Shown one piece after another: positions 1 through 6,274 of a DNA stretch of 11,297 nucleotides. The notes below the pieces were generated by a model. It was not told the origin of the DNA and searched no databases. It worked only from the letters and a program-made list of their open reading frames with translations. How positions within the stretch are numbered: position 1 is the stretch's first letter; the number at the start of each line of letters is the position of its first letter. The translations under genes were made by a program, and so were the position numbers. The stretch lies in contig DQGF01000594.1 of the NCBI GenBank assembly GCA_003525045.1, positions 1-11,297 of the forward strand, written 5' to 3'. Source of the DNA: Pseudomonas sp. Its GTDB lineage: Bacteria > Pseudomonadota > Gammaproteobacteria > Pseudomonadales > Pseudomonadaceae.

Positions 1-44
1 ATGTTGCCGGAACCGACGATGGCGACTTTCAATTTGTTGTTCAT
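1..44 (-). CDS. Acetaldehyde dehydrogenase (acylating), N-terminal fragment
   Basis: Only the first 14 codons and part of a fifteenth are present; the gene runs off the left edge. They read MNNKLKVAIVGSGN, the start of the Rossmann NAD-binding fold (beta strand, then GxGN) that opens the DmpF/MhpF/HsaG family. That family oxidises acetaldehyde or propionaldehyde to the acyl-CoA, channelled from the partner hydroxy-oxovalerate aldolase, as the last step of meta-cleavage pathways. The start ATG is 14 nt after the stop of the hydratase gene, and the TGAGG around that stop may serve as a distant ribosome binding site. Hydratase followed by acylating dehydrogenase is the standard gene order in meta-cleavage operons, so the aldolase is expected next, outside the window. 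Other Rossmann dehydrogenases could share so short a motif, but the context makes this call likely. Confidence 0.85.
   Translation of the reverse strand, partial: MNNKLKVAIVGSGN
33..41 (-). promoter_or_regulatory. Candidate Hfq/Crc (CA) motif at aldehyde dehydrogenase start
   Basis: Codons 2-4 of the aldehyde dehydrogenase are AAC AAC AAA, which fits AAnAAnAA, the mRNA motif bound by Hfq with Crc in Pseudomonas catabolite repression. It directly follows the start codon, where such sites block translation. The family often begins with Asn/Lys codons, so amino-acid constraint could produce this by itself. Confidence 0.35.
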
Positions 45-58
45 AATGTTGTGCAACC

Positions 59-847
59 TCAGTCGAAACGCACCGAGCAACTGCCGATACCGGCAATGCT
101 CACCCGCAAATTATCCCCGGCCACCACTGGCACCATCGCCGACAGCGCACCGGACAGAATTACTTCACCCGCCTTGAGGCTCATCCCCAGCCGGCCCAAG
201 GTATTGGCCAGCCACGCCACGGCGATAGCTGGCGAGCCCATGGTCGCGGCCCCGGCGCCGGTGCCCACGATCCGGCCGTTTTTCTCCAGCACCATGCCGG
301 TTGTGTACAGGTCCAATTGGCGTGGGCTGACCAGGCGATCACTGAGCACGAACACGCCGCACGAAGCGTTATCCGCCACCGTGTCCTGGATCTTGATTTT
401 CCAGTCGCGGATGCGCGAATCAACGATCTCGAAACACGCCATGACCCCCTCCGTAGCCCGTAAAACGTCGGCGACGGTGATGCCGGGGCCTGACAGATCG
501 TGCTTGAGGACAAAGGCAATTTCGCCCTCGGCCTTGGGCTGGATCAGCCCGGCCATGGCCACGCTGCCGCCCTGGTCGACGACCATGGCATCGGTCAACT
601 GGCCAAAGTCCGGCTGACGCACGCCGAGCATGTCCATCACCGCCTGACTGGTGACGCCGATTTTTTTGCCGATGATCCGCTCACCGCCGGCCAAGCGGCG
701 GCCGATCAGGTGTTGCTGGATCTGGTAGGCCTGCTCGAGGGTCAAGTCTGGATGGCTTTCGGTCAGCGGCGCGATGGCCTGCGCTTCGACAAGCGCATTG
801 AATAGCGTGTCGCCCAGCTGTTGCGTATCGACGCTTGAATGATTCAC
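59..847 (-). CDS. 2-hydroxypenta-2,4-dienoate hydratase family (2-keto-4-pentenoate hydratase)
   Basis: A 262-residue protein of the MhpD/DmpE/TesE/HsaE family (fumarylacetoacetate-hydrolase C-terminal fold), the usual length for the family. The enzyme adds water to a 2-hydroxy-2,4-dienoate released after meta-cleavage, giving a 4-hydroxy-2-oxoacid for the aldolase. The divalent-metal ligands appear as E107 and E109 in KAEGEIAF and E140 in CFEIVDSRI. GKKIGVTS (about 60-67) carries the family lysine near the active site, and DTVADNASCG (155-164) is a conserved substrate-pocket stretch. The start is GTG at 847-845, chosen because AGGAG lies 7 nt before it and no upstream ATG fits. It follows the GlcG-like gene by 27 nt and precedes the aldehyde dehydrogenase by 14 nt. 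The related 4-oxalocrotonate decarboxylase shares the fold; the neighbouring acylating dehydrogenase does not separate the two, but the lack of tautomerase or semialdehyde dehydrogenase genes favours hydratase. Confidence 0.88.
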   Translation of the reverse strand: MNHSSVDTQQLGDTLFNALVEAQAIAPLTESHPDLTLEQAYQIQQHLIGRRLAGGERIIGKKIGVTSQAVMDMLGVRQPDFGQLTDAMVVDQGGSVAMAGLIQPKAEGEIAFVLKHDLSGPGITVADVLRATEGVMACFEIVDSRIRDWKIKIQDTVADNASCGVFVLSDRLVSPRQLDLYTTGMVLEKNGRIVGTGAGAATMGSPAIAVAWLANTLGRLGMSLKAGEVILSGALSAMVPVVAGDNLRVSIAGIGSCSVRFD

Positions 848-874
848 GTAGTGACTCCTGCCCTTTGGCGAAAA

Positions 875-1330
875 TTATCGGTGCACGTTTCGGGTGATGG
901 CGTCGTAGCCCGCCTTTGCACAGTCGCAATCCTGCTCTTCACTGGCGCCGGACACGCCGATTGCGCCAACCAGGCGATCGCCCAGGTGCAATGGCAATGC
1001 CCCGCCCATGGGCACCAACCGTGGCCGCAGGATCAAACACTGGCGGACATGGTCGGGGGCGTCACGCAGGCGCTTGCCGACATCAGCGGTGGGCATGGCG
1101 AAGGACACGGCGGTCAACGCCTTGTCCTGCGCCAGATCGATGGTATGCAGTGGAGCCCCGGCACTTCGACCGAAGGCCAGCAAATGCCCGCCACCGTCCA
1201 GTACCGCAACGCTGACCCGCCAACCATGGTTGCTGGCGTATTGCAAAGCGGTGTCCAGCGCCAACCGGGCCGTCGCCATGCTCAGCGGATCGGCCAACTG
1301 GGTGTCGGCCAGGGGAATGTCCAAATTCAT
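875..1330 (-). CDS. GlcG/HbpS family (DUF336) heme-binding-like protein
   Basis: A 151-residue single-domain protein of the GlcG/HbpS family. Hallmarks are VAVLDGGGHLLAFGR (41-55), the lysine-bearing helix around K70, and GGALPL...VGAIGVSGASEEQDCDCAKAG (about 109-141). Some family members bind heme (Streptomyces HbpS) and others occur beside glycolate or aromatic degradation genes, but no enzymatic reaction is firmly established. There is no signal peptide, so it should be cytoplasmic, unlike secreted HbpS. The ATG overlaps the stop of the RND pump gene in ATGA (1327-1330), and AAGGA sits about 9 nt upstream, so translation is probably coupled to the pump. The Cys-x-Cys pair at 135 and 137, where relatives often have acidic or aliphatic residues, could be a metal- or redox-active feature, which is inference. 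Its role in this pathway is unknown. Confidence 0.85.
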   Translation of the reverse strand: MNLDIPLADTQLADPLSMATARLALDTALQYASNHGWRVSVAVLDGGGHLLAFGRSAGAPLHTIDLAQDKALTAVSFAMPTADVGKRLRDAPDHVRQCLILRPRLVPMGGALPLHLGDRLVGAIGVSGASEEQDCDCAKAGYDAITRNVHR

Positions 1331-3747
1331 ACACAGATTTCCTTAAGTGAGGTGGCAGGCTGCGCAACCGGTCTGACCGGACGGAGCAGATAGCAGGCCA
1401 ATGCGGGCACCAGAACCAACGCCACCAGCATGTTGCAAAGGAACATGAAGGTGAGCAGAACGCCCATGTCGGCCTGGAACTTGATCGGAGAGAACACCCA
1501 GGTGACGACACCCAGGGACAGCGTCAGGCCGGTGAATACCACCACCCGACCGGTAAACATCAATGCCTGCCGATAGGCCGTCGCCAGGCTTTCGCCACGG
1601 CGCAGCCAGAACAGCGTCACGCTGAGGATGTACAGCGCGTAGTCGACGCCGATGCCCACGCCCAGCGCCACCACCGGCAAGGTTGCCACTTTCAATCCCA
1701 TGTTCAGTTGGACCATCAATGCCTCGGCCACCAACGACGTGAGGATCAACGGCAGCACTGCGCACAGCACCGCACGCCATGAACGAAACGCTATGAAGCA
1801 CAGCAGCGACACCACCAGGTACACCCCCAGCAACATCCGCGTATTGGCGCTTTTCACCACGATGTTGGTAGCGCTTTCAATCCCGGCATTGCCAGCGGCC
1901 ATCAGGAACGTGGCCTGCTCATCGTTGTATTTTTCCGCGAAGGCAGCCGTGGCCTGGACCACCGACTCAAGCGTGTCGGCCTTGTGATCCTTGAGGTAGG
2001 CGTAGATCGACAGCAGGCTACAGGTACCGTTGAACAGCTCACGCGGTGAGCGCATGGCGGCAGCGTTGATCATCGATTGGTTGGGCGGCAACTCGTCCCA
2101 TTTGAAGTTGCCCTCGTTCATCCCGACGTTGATCTTGCGTGACAGCCCCGCGATGGATTTGGTGGTTTCAACCCCAGGCAATTCGCGCAGGCGCCATTCC
2201 AGTTCTTCAACCTTGCGCAAAATCGAGTAGTCGACGCATTTTCCGGCCGGGGTTTCGACCATGATCACGAACACATCGCTGCTGGCCTGGTAATGCTCGA
2301 TGATGAAGTGGTTATCCCGGTTGTAGCGCGAATCGGCGCGCAACTCCGGCGCGCCAGGGTCGAGGTCACCGACCTTCAAGCCCGTGCCCATCCACAACGC
2401 GCCAAGCCCGACGAGCACCGCCACGCCAATCGCCAGCCGCGCCGCACGTCGACCGGTGAAGTGCTCGAACAGCCGCACCAGTAATGGCGGCGATTGCCCT
2501 TCAAGCAGGGTTTCATGCTTGAGGCTACGGGCCGCCGCGGCCGGTGAAACACCGGTGAACGAGAGCATGATCGGCAGTAAGGCCAGGTTGGTGAATACCA
2601 GGATGCCAACGCCCAGGCTGGCGATCAGGGCCAATTCCTTGATGACCGGCACGTCGACGATGGTCAACACCGCGAACCCCACGACATCCGCCAGCAGTGC
2701 AGTGATGCCCGCAGCAAACAAACGACGGAAGGTGTAACGGGCGGCGATCAACCGGTGAGTACCGCGCCCGACATCCTGCATGATGCCGTTCATTTTCTGC
2801 GCGCCGTGACTCACGCCAATGGCATAGACCAGAAACGGTACCAGGATCGAATAGGGGTTGAGCTCATAATCCAGCAGCGGCAACAGACCCAGCAGCCAGA
2901 TCACGCCAATCAACGTGCAGCCCTGCACCACCAGCGTACTGCGCACGCAGCGGGTGAATTGGTAGAGGATCGCACTGGTGATCAACACCGCCACCGCAAA
3001 AAACCCCAACACCGCGTACAGACCATCTATCAGGTCGCCCATCACTTTGGCGAAACCGATAATGTGGATGTCTACGCCACGCTGCGAATACGTATTGCGC
3101 AAGGATTCCAGGCTGTCGGAAAGCTGTTTGTAGTCCAGGGACTGACCGGTTTTAGGGTCGATTTCCAACAGGGGCAAATAGATGATGCTCGAACGCAGAT
3201 CACGCGCCACCAGTTGACCTGTTTCACCGGAGCGCTCGACGTTGGCACGCAAGCTGTCCAGGCTTTCTGCACCACCATCAAAGCCATCCGGGACCACCGG
3301 GCCACCGTCAAAGCCTTCTTCAGTCACCCCCTGCCAGCGTGTCGCCGGGGTCCAGAGCGAACGCATGAAGGCGCGGTCGACACCGTTGACCAGGTACAAC
3401 TCGTCGTTGAGCTGGCGCAGTGTTTCCATGTATTGGGCGTTGAAAATATCGCCCTCTTCACGCATCGACACTGCCACCCTTATCGCGTTACCCGCACCCT
3501 TGAGGTCGCGGGCATGCTCCAGGTAATTGAGGGTGAAGGGATGATGCGCGGGAATGGTTTTCAGGTAGCTGGCATTGAGCCGTACCTGGCTGGCCGCTAT
3601 CGCGAGTAACACCGTGACCATCAGGCAGAAGCCGACCACCAGGAAGCGGTGGTTGAACAACACGCGCTCCAGACGATTACCTGAATATTTATCGAAATCC
3701 GCCAAGGAGGCGATAGCGGTGAAGCCATCGGAATTGCTGATAGCCAT
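1327..3747 (-). CDS. RND superfamily (MMPL/HAE3-type) membrane transporter
   Basis: An 806-residue inner-membrane protein with the duplicated RND layout. TM1 is at about 33-53, followed by a large periplasmic loop (about 55-235), a group of membrane segments (about 238-400), a junction, then TM7 at about 437-455, a second periplasmic loop (to about 632) and a final group (about 637-788). The second-half TM motif GVGIGVDYALYI (696-707) carries the aspartate (D702) typical of proton-relay RND proteins. The equivalent first-half stretch VYAIGVSHGAQ (307-317) has no acidic residue there. Length and motifs match COG1033-type predicted exporters related to MmpL and hopanoid transporter HpnN rather than three-component AcrB pumps, and no membrane-fusion or TolC-like gene is adjacent. 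The start ATG has AAGG about 10 nt upstream and lies 30 nt after the YCF48-like gene. It is probably the energised part of the envelope module; substrate and direction are unknown. Confidence 0.9.
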   Translation of the reverse strand: MAISNSDGFTAIASLADFDKYSGNRLERVLFNHRFLVVGFCLMVTVLLAIAASQVRLNASYLKTIPAHHPFTLNYLEHARDLKGAGNAIRVAVSMREEGDIFNAQYMETLRQLNDELYLVNGVDRAFMRSLWTPATRWQGVTEEGFDGGPVVPDGFDGGAESLDSLRANVERSGETGQLVARDLRSSIIYLPLLEIDPKTGQSLDYKQLSDSLESLRNTYSQRGVDIHIIGFAKVMGDLIDGLYAVLGFFAVAVLITSAILYQFTRCVRSTLVVQGCTLIGVIWLLGLLPLLDYELNPYSILVPFLVYAIGVSHGAQKMNGIMQDVGRGTHRLIAARYTFRRLFAAGITALLADVVGFAVLTIVDVPVIKELALIASLGVGILVFTNLALLPIMLSFTGVSPAAAARSLKHETLLEGQSPPLLVRLFEHFTGRRAARLAIGVAVLVGLGALWMGTGLKVGDLDPGAPELRADSRYNRDNHFIIEHYQASSDVFVIMVETPAGKCVDYSILRKVEELEWRLRELPGVETTKSIAGLSRKINVGMNEGNFKWDELPPNQSMINAAAMRSPRELFNGTCSLLSIYAYLKDHKADTLESVVQATAAFAEKYNDEQATFLMAAGNAGIESATNIVVKSANTRMLLGVYLVVSLLCFIAFRSWRAVLCAVLPLILTSLVAEALMVQLNMGLKVATLPVVALGVGIGVDYALYILSVTLFWLRRGESLATAYRQALMFTGRVVVFTGLTLSLGVVTWVFSPIKFQADMGVLLTFMFLCNMLVALVLVPALACYLLRPVRPVAQPATSLKEICV

Positions 3748-3777
3748 CGTGAGTAACCTTCTTCTATACAGGCCGAC

Positions 3778-4839
3778 TTAGCGCAAAGCGCTCGGCGGGA
3801 AACGAGTAATGCCATTGGTCCCGACGGCCAGGCTGCCGCCATCGGGCAGCGCCAGCAGAGCGATCAATGGGAAGCGTTCTTCAGGCAACACCGCACGGAA
3901 GCTGCGACCGTCATCACGGCTGAGCCAGCCCTGCCCGGACTCATCGGCCAACAGCAGCGAGCCGTCGCGCAATTCGGTGGCCGCCGTCAGGCTCTTGCTC
4001 GATGCCACGGTCACAGGCTGCCAACTGGTCCCCTGATCGACGGAGCGGAACACATGCCCGCGCAAGCCCACTGCAAGCAAGCTGTTATTGCGCGTGGCCA
4101 ACAGGCCAAAGAAGCTGCCCTCGTAAGGGCTCGAAAAACGAGTGAAACCGCGCAAGTCATTGTTCACTCGCATCAACGCGCCCTGCTCCCCGGCCACATA
4201 AACCCGACCACCCAAGACCTGCACCGCGTTGAGGTGTTGTGAGTCACTACCATCGAGCAACGCCAGCACCGGCTGCCAGCTCTGACCGGCATTTTGCGTA
4301 CTGAACGCCAACCCATAGGCGCCCAAAGCCAACACCCGTCCATCGCCCATGCACTGCACGGCTAAAAACGGTTTGTCAGCGCCTTCGGCCACCAGCCGGC
4401 GCGCCTCGTCGATCTGGTCAGGGTTCTGGCGCACCTGCAAAATCGACTTGGCGGCTTGCCCGCCCTCCATTTGCCGAGTCCAGTGGACGCCGCCATCGCG
4501 GGTGGCGAGAATCACCCCACGATGGCCAACAGCCCAGCCATTGGCGGCATCGGCAAAGCAGATGCCGGTCAGGCTGACCGAGACCGGAACACTGGCTTGC
4601 TGCCAGTGCTGGCCTTGATCGTCAGAGTAAAGAACGGTGCCGCGCATGCCGGCGACCCCCAGCCGCTCGCCCGCCATCGCGGCGGCATTGAGCGCGGAAC
4701 GGCTGGCCAGGGCCGAGACCATGGCACTCTGCTCCAGCGTATCGGCCACGTTTCTTGATTCGGCGCTGCTGGTCGAAACCAGTCCCGCGATCAAGCTGAA
4801 ACACAGCATGCTCGCAAACGCATATTTATTTTTATTCAC
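3778..4839 (-). CDS. Secreted YCF48/BNR-repeat beta-propeller protein (HCF136-like)
   Basis: About 353 residues. The N-terminus (MNKNKYAFASMLCFSLIAG...STSSA) is a clear Sec signal peptide, so the protein should act in the periplasm. The rest is a series of Asp-box/BNR-like blades, with motifs such as SDDQGQHW (about 73-80), TRDGGVHW (about 114-121), STQNAGQSW (about 181-189), SVDQGTSW (about 267-274) and SRDDGRSF (about 308-315). This is the signature of YCF48/HCF136-type propellers. HCF136 assists photosystem II assembly in plants; bacterial homologues next to RND pumps are uncharacterised, and an assembly role for the pump or barrel is inference. The start is a GTG: GGAGG is followed by TATGTGGTG, giving spacings of 3 nt to the first in-frame GTG (4842-4840) and 6 nt to the second (4839-4837), which I prefer. 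The ATG in between is out of frame and stops after one further codon. The RND gene follows 30 nt downstream. Confidence 0.85.
   Translation of the reverse strand: MNKNKYAFASMLCFSLIAGLVSTSSAESRNVADTLEQSAMVSALASRSALNAAAMAGERLGVAGMRGTVLYSDDQGQHWQQASVPVSVSLTGICFADAANGWAVGHRGVILATRDGGVHWTRQMEGGQAAKSILQVRQNPDQIDEARRLVAEGADKPFLAVQCMGDGRVLALGAYGLAFSTQNAGQSWQPVLALLDGSDSQHLNAVQVLGGRVYVAGEQGALMRVNNDLRGFTRFSSPYEGSFFGLLATRNNSLLAVGLRGHVFRSVDQGTSWQPVTVASSKSLTAATELRDGSLLLADESGQGWLSRDDGRSFRAVLPEERFPLIALLALPDGGSLAVGTNGITRFPPSALR
4825..4836 (-). promoter_or_regulatory. Candidate Hfq/Crc (CA) motif at YCF48-like gene start
   Basis: Directly after the GTG start the mRNA reads AAT AAA AAT AAA, containing two overlapping AAnAAnAA matches inside the initiation region. 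It fits an Hfq distal-face (ARN)n site. AT-rich early codons are also common simply for translation efficiency. Confidence 0.35.
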
Positions 4840-4859
4840 CACATACCTCCGATAAGACA

Positions 4860-4890
4860 GGCGAGCCCTTCGGGAAAGGAAGGACCCGCC
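4860..4890 (-). other. Intercistronic RNA hairpin after DUF1329 gene
   Basis: In the minus-strand transcript, 4890-4879 pairs with 4871-4860 to give a 12-bp stem with a 7-nt loop. Ten pairs are Watson-Crick and two are G-U. The two wobbles would be A-C mismatches on the plus strand, so the structure favours the transcribed strand. It begins 7 nt after the DUF1329 stop codon and is followed by TGTCTTAT rather than a true U-tract. It is more likely an mRNA stabiliser, a processing site or a leaky terminator than a full terminator. Confidence 0.55.
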
Positions 4891-4897
4891 ACAAACA

Positions 4898-6271
4898 TCA
4901 GCGTGCGCTCATCTTGGTCAGCGACTCCGGCGAGAAGAAACTTTCACGTCGACGCTCGGTGATTGCGAATTGCTCATTGCCCGCGTCGCCCATCGCACAG
5001 TTGTACATCCAGGCCTTGGTCCGGTGGTCGTGGAAGAAGCCGGTGCAATAGTTCGCGGTTGCCGGGATATCCGGGGCCACGAATGGCGTGCTCAACGACG
5101 TGCGCCACAAAGTGCCTTCGGCGTCCCAGCCATCGATGATCGCGTTACCCCAGTTGTCTTCGTCGTAGTAGTACTTGCGCTTTGGCACTGCATGTCGTTT
5201 GCCGGCCTTGAGGGTCGCTTCGACTTCCCAGACACGGTGCAGCTCCCAGCGCATGTAATCGGGGTTGACGTGACGCTGGGCCATGACTTTTTCATCGGCG
5301 TTGGCCAGCAACTTGTTGTTGTTGTAAGGAATGATCATTTCCTTCTTGCCGATCAGCTTCCAGTCGTAACGCTCCGGCGAGCCGGTGCCACCGTAGTTTT
5401 CATCGACGAAGTTGACGCCCGACGCCACCGGGTTGGGCGTGTCGAAGTTGATGCTCGGCGCGCGACGCACCCGGCGCTGGCCCGACAGGTATTGCCACAG
5501 GGTGCGGCCCTGCACGTAGTCCGTCACGTTGTGCACCATCAACGCCTCACCCGCGCGGAATGCCGGGGCGTAGGTCAGCTGAATGGCCATCATGAAGTTC
5601 GGCCCGGCGGTTTCCACCGAACCTTCCTTGTAGTAGTACGGATACTGCGCATCGTCCTCTGCGGCTGTGGCCAGGACTCGCTGACCGTCCGCCGTTGTGG
5701 TCCAGACCTTGTACTTGGTTTTTGTGGCCTCGCCACGCCACAGCAGCTGGTGGTTCCACTGCACTTCGATACCGGACTTGGGTATCGGGAATGGCACCCC
5801 TCCGTAAGCGCCCTTGACCACCAGGCCGTCACTTTCCAGGGTGGCGCGAGTGGCGTTTTTCAGGGTGTTGTCATACACCCACTGCGGCGCCGATGCGGTG
5901 CGGCGTGTAGGGAACACATCGATGCGGAACGTCTGCGGGTTGTCCTTGATCAGCTGGATCACGCCGTCGCTGAGTTTGTCCTGGTACTTGGCCAGATTGG
6001 CGGCGGTGATGGTGTACAACGGTTTGTCTTGGGCGAACGGGTCGAACGCCCGATGGCCCTGCTGATAGCCCGCCGGTACCGTGGAGTAACCACCGGTCCA
6101 GGCCGGGATACTGCCATCGGCATTGCCGGCACGCTCGGCACCCATCGGTGTCAGCGTCGTGTTCAGCGCCTGCGCGTCAGCCGCGCTGACGCCCGCGTAG
6201 GCGGACATGACCGACAAGGACAGGGTGAAACCGGTCAACAGCTGAGTGAGCTTATTGTTTTTCATGGCCAT
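4898..6271 (-). CDS. DUF1329 family periplasmic protein
   Basis: About 457 residues with a Sec signal peptide (cleavage near AYA-GVSA, residues 24-31) and no lipobox cysteine. The mature start LTPMGAERAGNADGSIPAW (40-58) is the family hallmark, as are GGVPFPIP (midway) and DNWGNAIIDGWDAEGTLWR toward the C-terminus. DUF1329 proteins are often annotated as outer-membrane lipoprotein-sorting-like and nearly always accompany DUF1302 genes; their biochemical role is not established. The only two cysteines (409 and 425) lie in the conserved C-terminal segment and could form a disulfide in the periplasm. The first ATG (6271-6269) is 3 nt after the DUF1302 stop. A second ATG six bases on (6265-6263, MKNNKLT) has GAG 8 nt upstream, so either could be used, probably by translational coupling. 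A periplasmic carrier between barrel and RND pump is a plausible role by inference. Confidence 0.87.
   Translation of the reverse strand: MAMKNNKLTQLLTGFTLSLSVMSAYAGVSAADAQALNTTLTPMGAERAGNADGSIPAWTGGYSTVPAGYQQGHRAFDPFAQDKPLYTITAANLAKYQDKLSDGVIQLIKDNPQTFRIDVFPTRRTASAPQWVYDNTLKNATRATLESDGLVVKGAYGGVPFPIPKSGIEVQWNHQLLWRGEATKTKYKVWTTTADGQRVLATAAEDDAQYPYYYKEGSVETAGPNFMMAIQLTYAPAFRAGEALMVHNVTDYVQGRTLWQYLSGQRRVRRAPSINFDTPNPVASGVNFVDENYGGTGSPERYDWKLIGKKEMIIPYNNNKLLANADEKVMAQRHVNPDYMRWELHRVWEVEATLKAGKRHAVPKRKYYYDEDNWGNAIIDGWDAEGTLWRTSLSTPFVAPDIPATANYCTGFFHDHRTKAWMYNCAMGDAGNEQFAITERRRESFFSPESLTKMSAR
6252..6262 (-). promoter_or_regulatory. Candidate Hfq/Crc (CA) motif at DUF1329 start
   Basis: Immediately after the second ATG of the DUF1329 gene the mRNA reads AAAAACAATAA, two overlapping AAnAAnAA matches. 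The same 11-mer occurs in the leader of the monooxygenase gene (9298-9308). It sits inside the ribosome footprint, as expected for Hfq/Crc repression sites. Confidence 0.4.
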
Positions 6272-6274
6272 TAC

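Noticed and set aside
2755..3609. 284-codon open frame on the plus strand
   Set aside because: Antisense to the RND transporter gene, with low-complexity His/Gln/Arg composition and no ribosome binding site or family motif.
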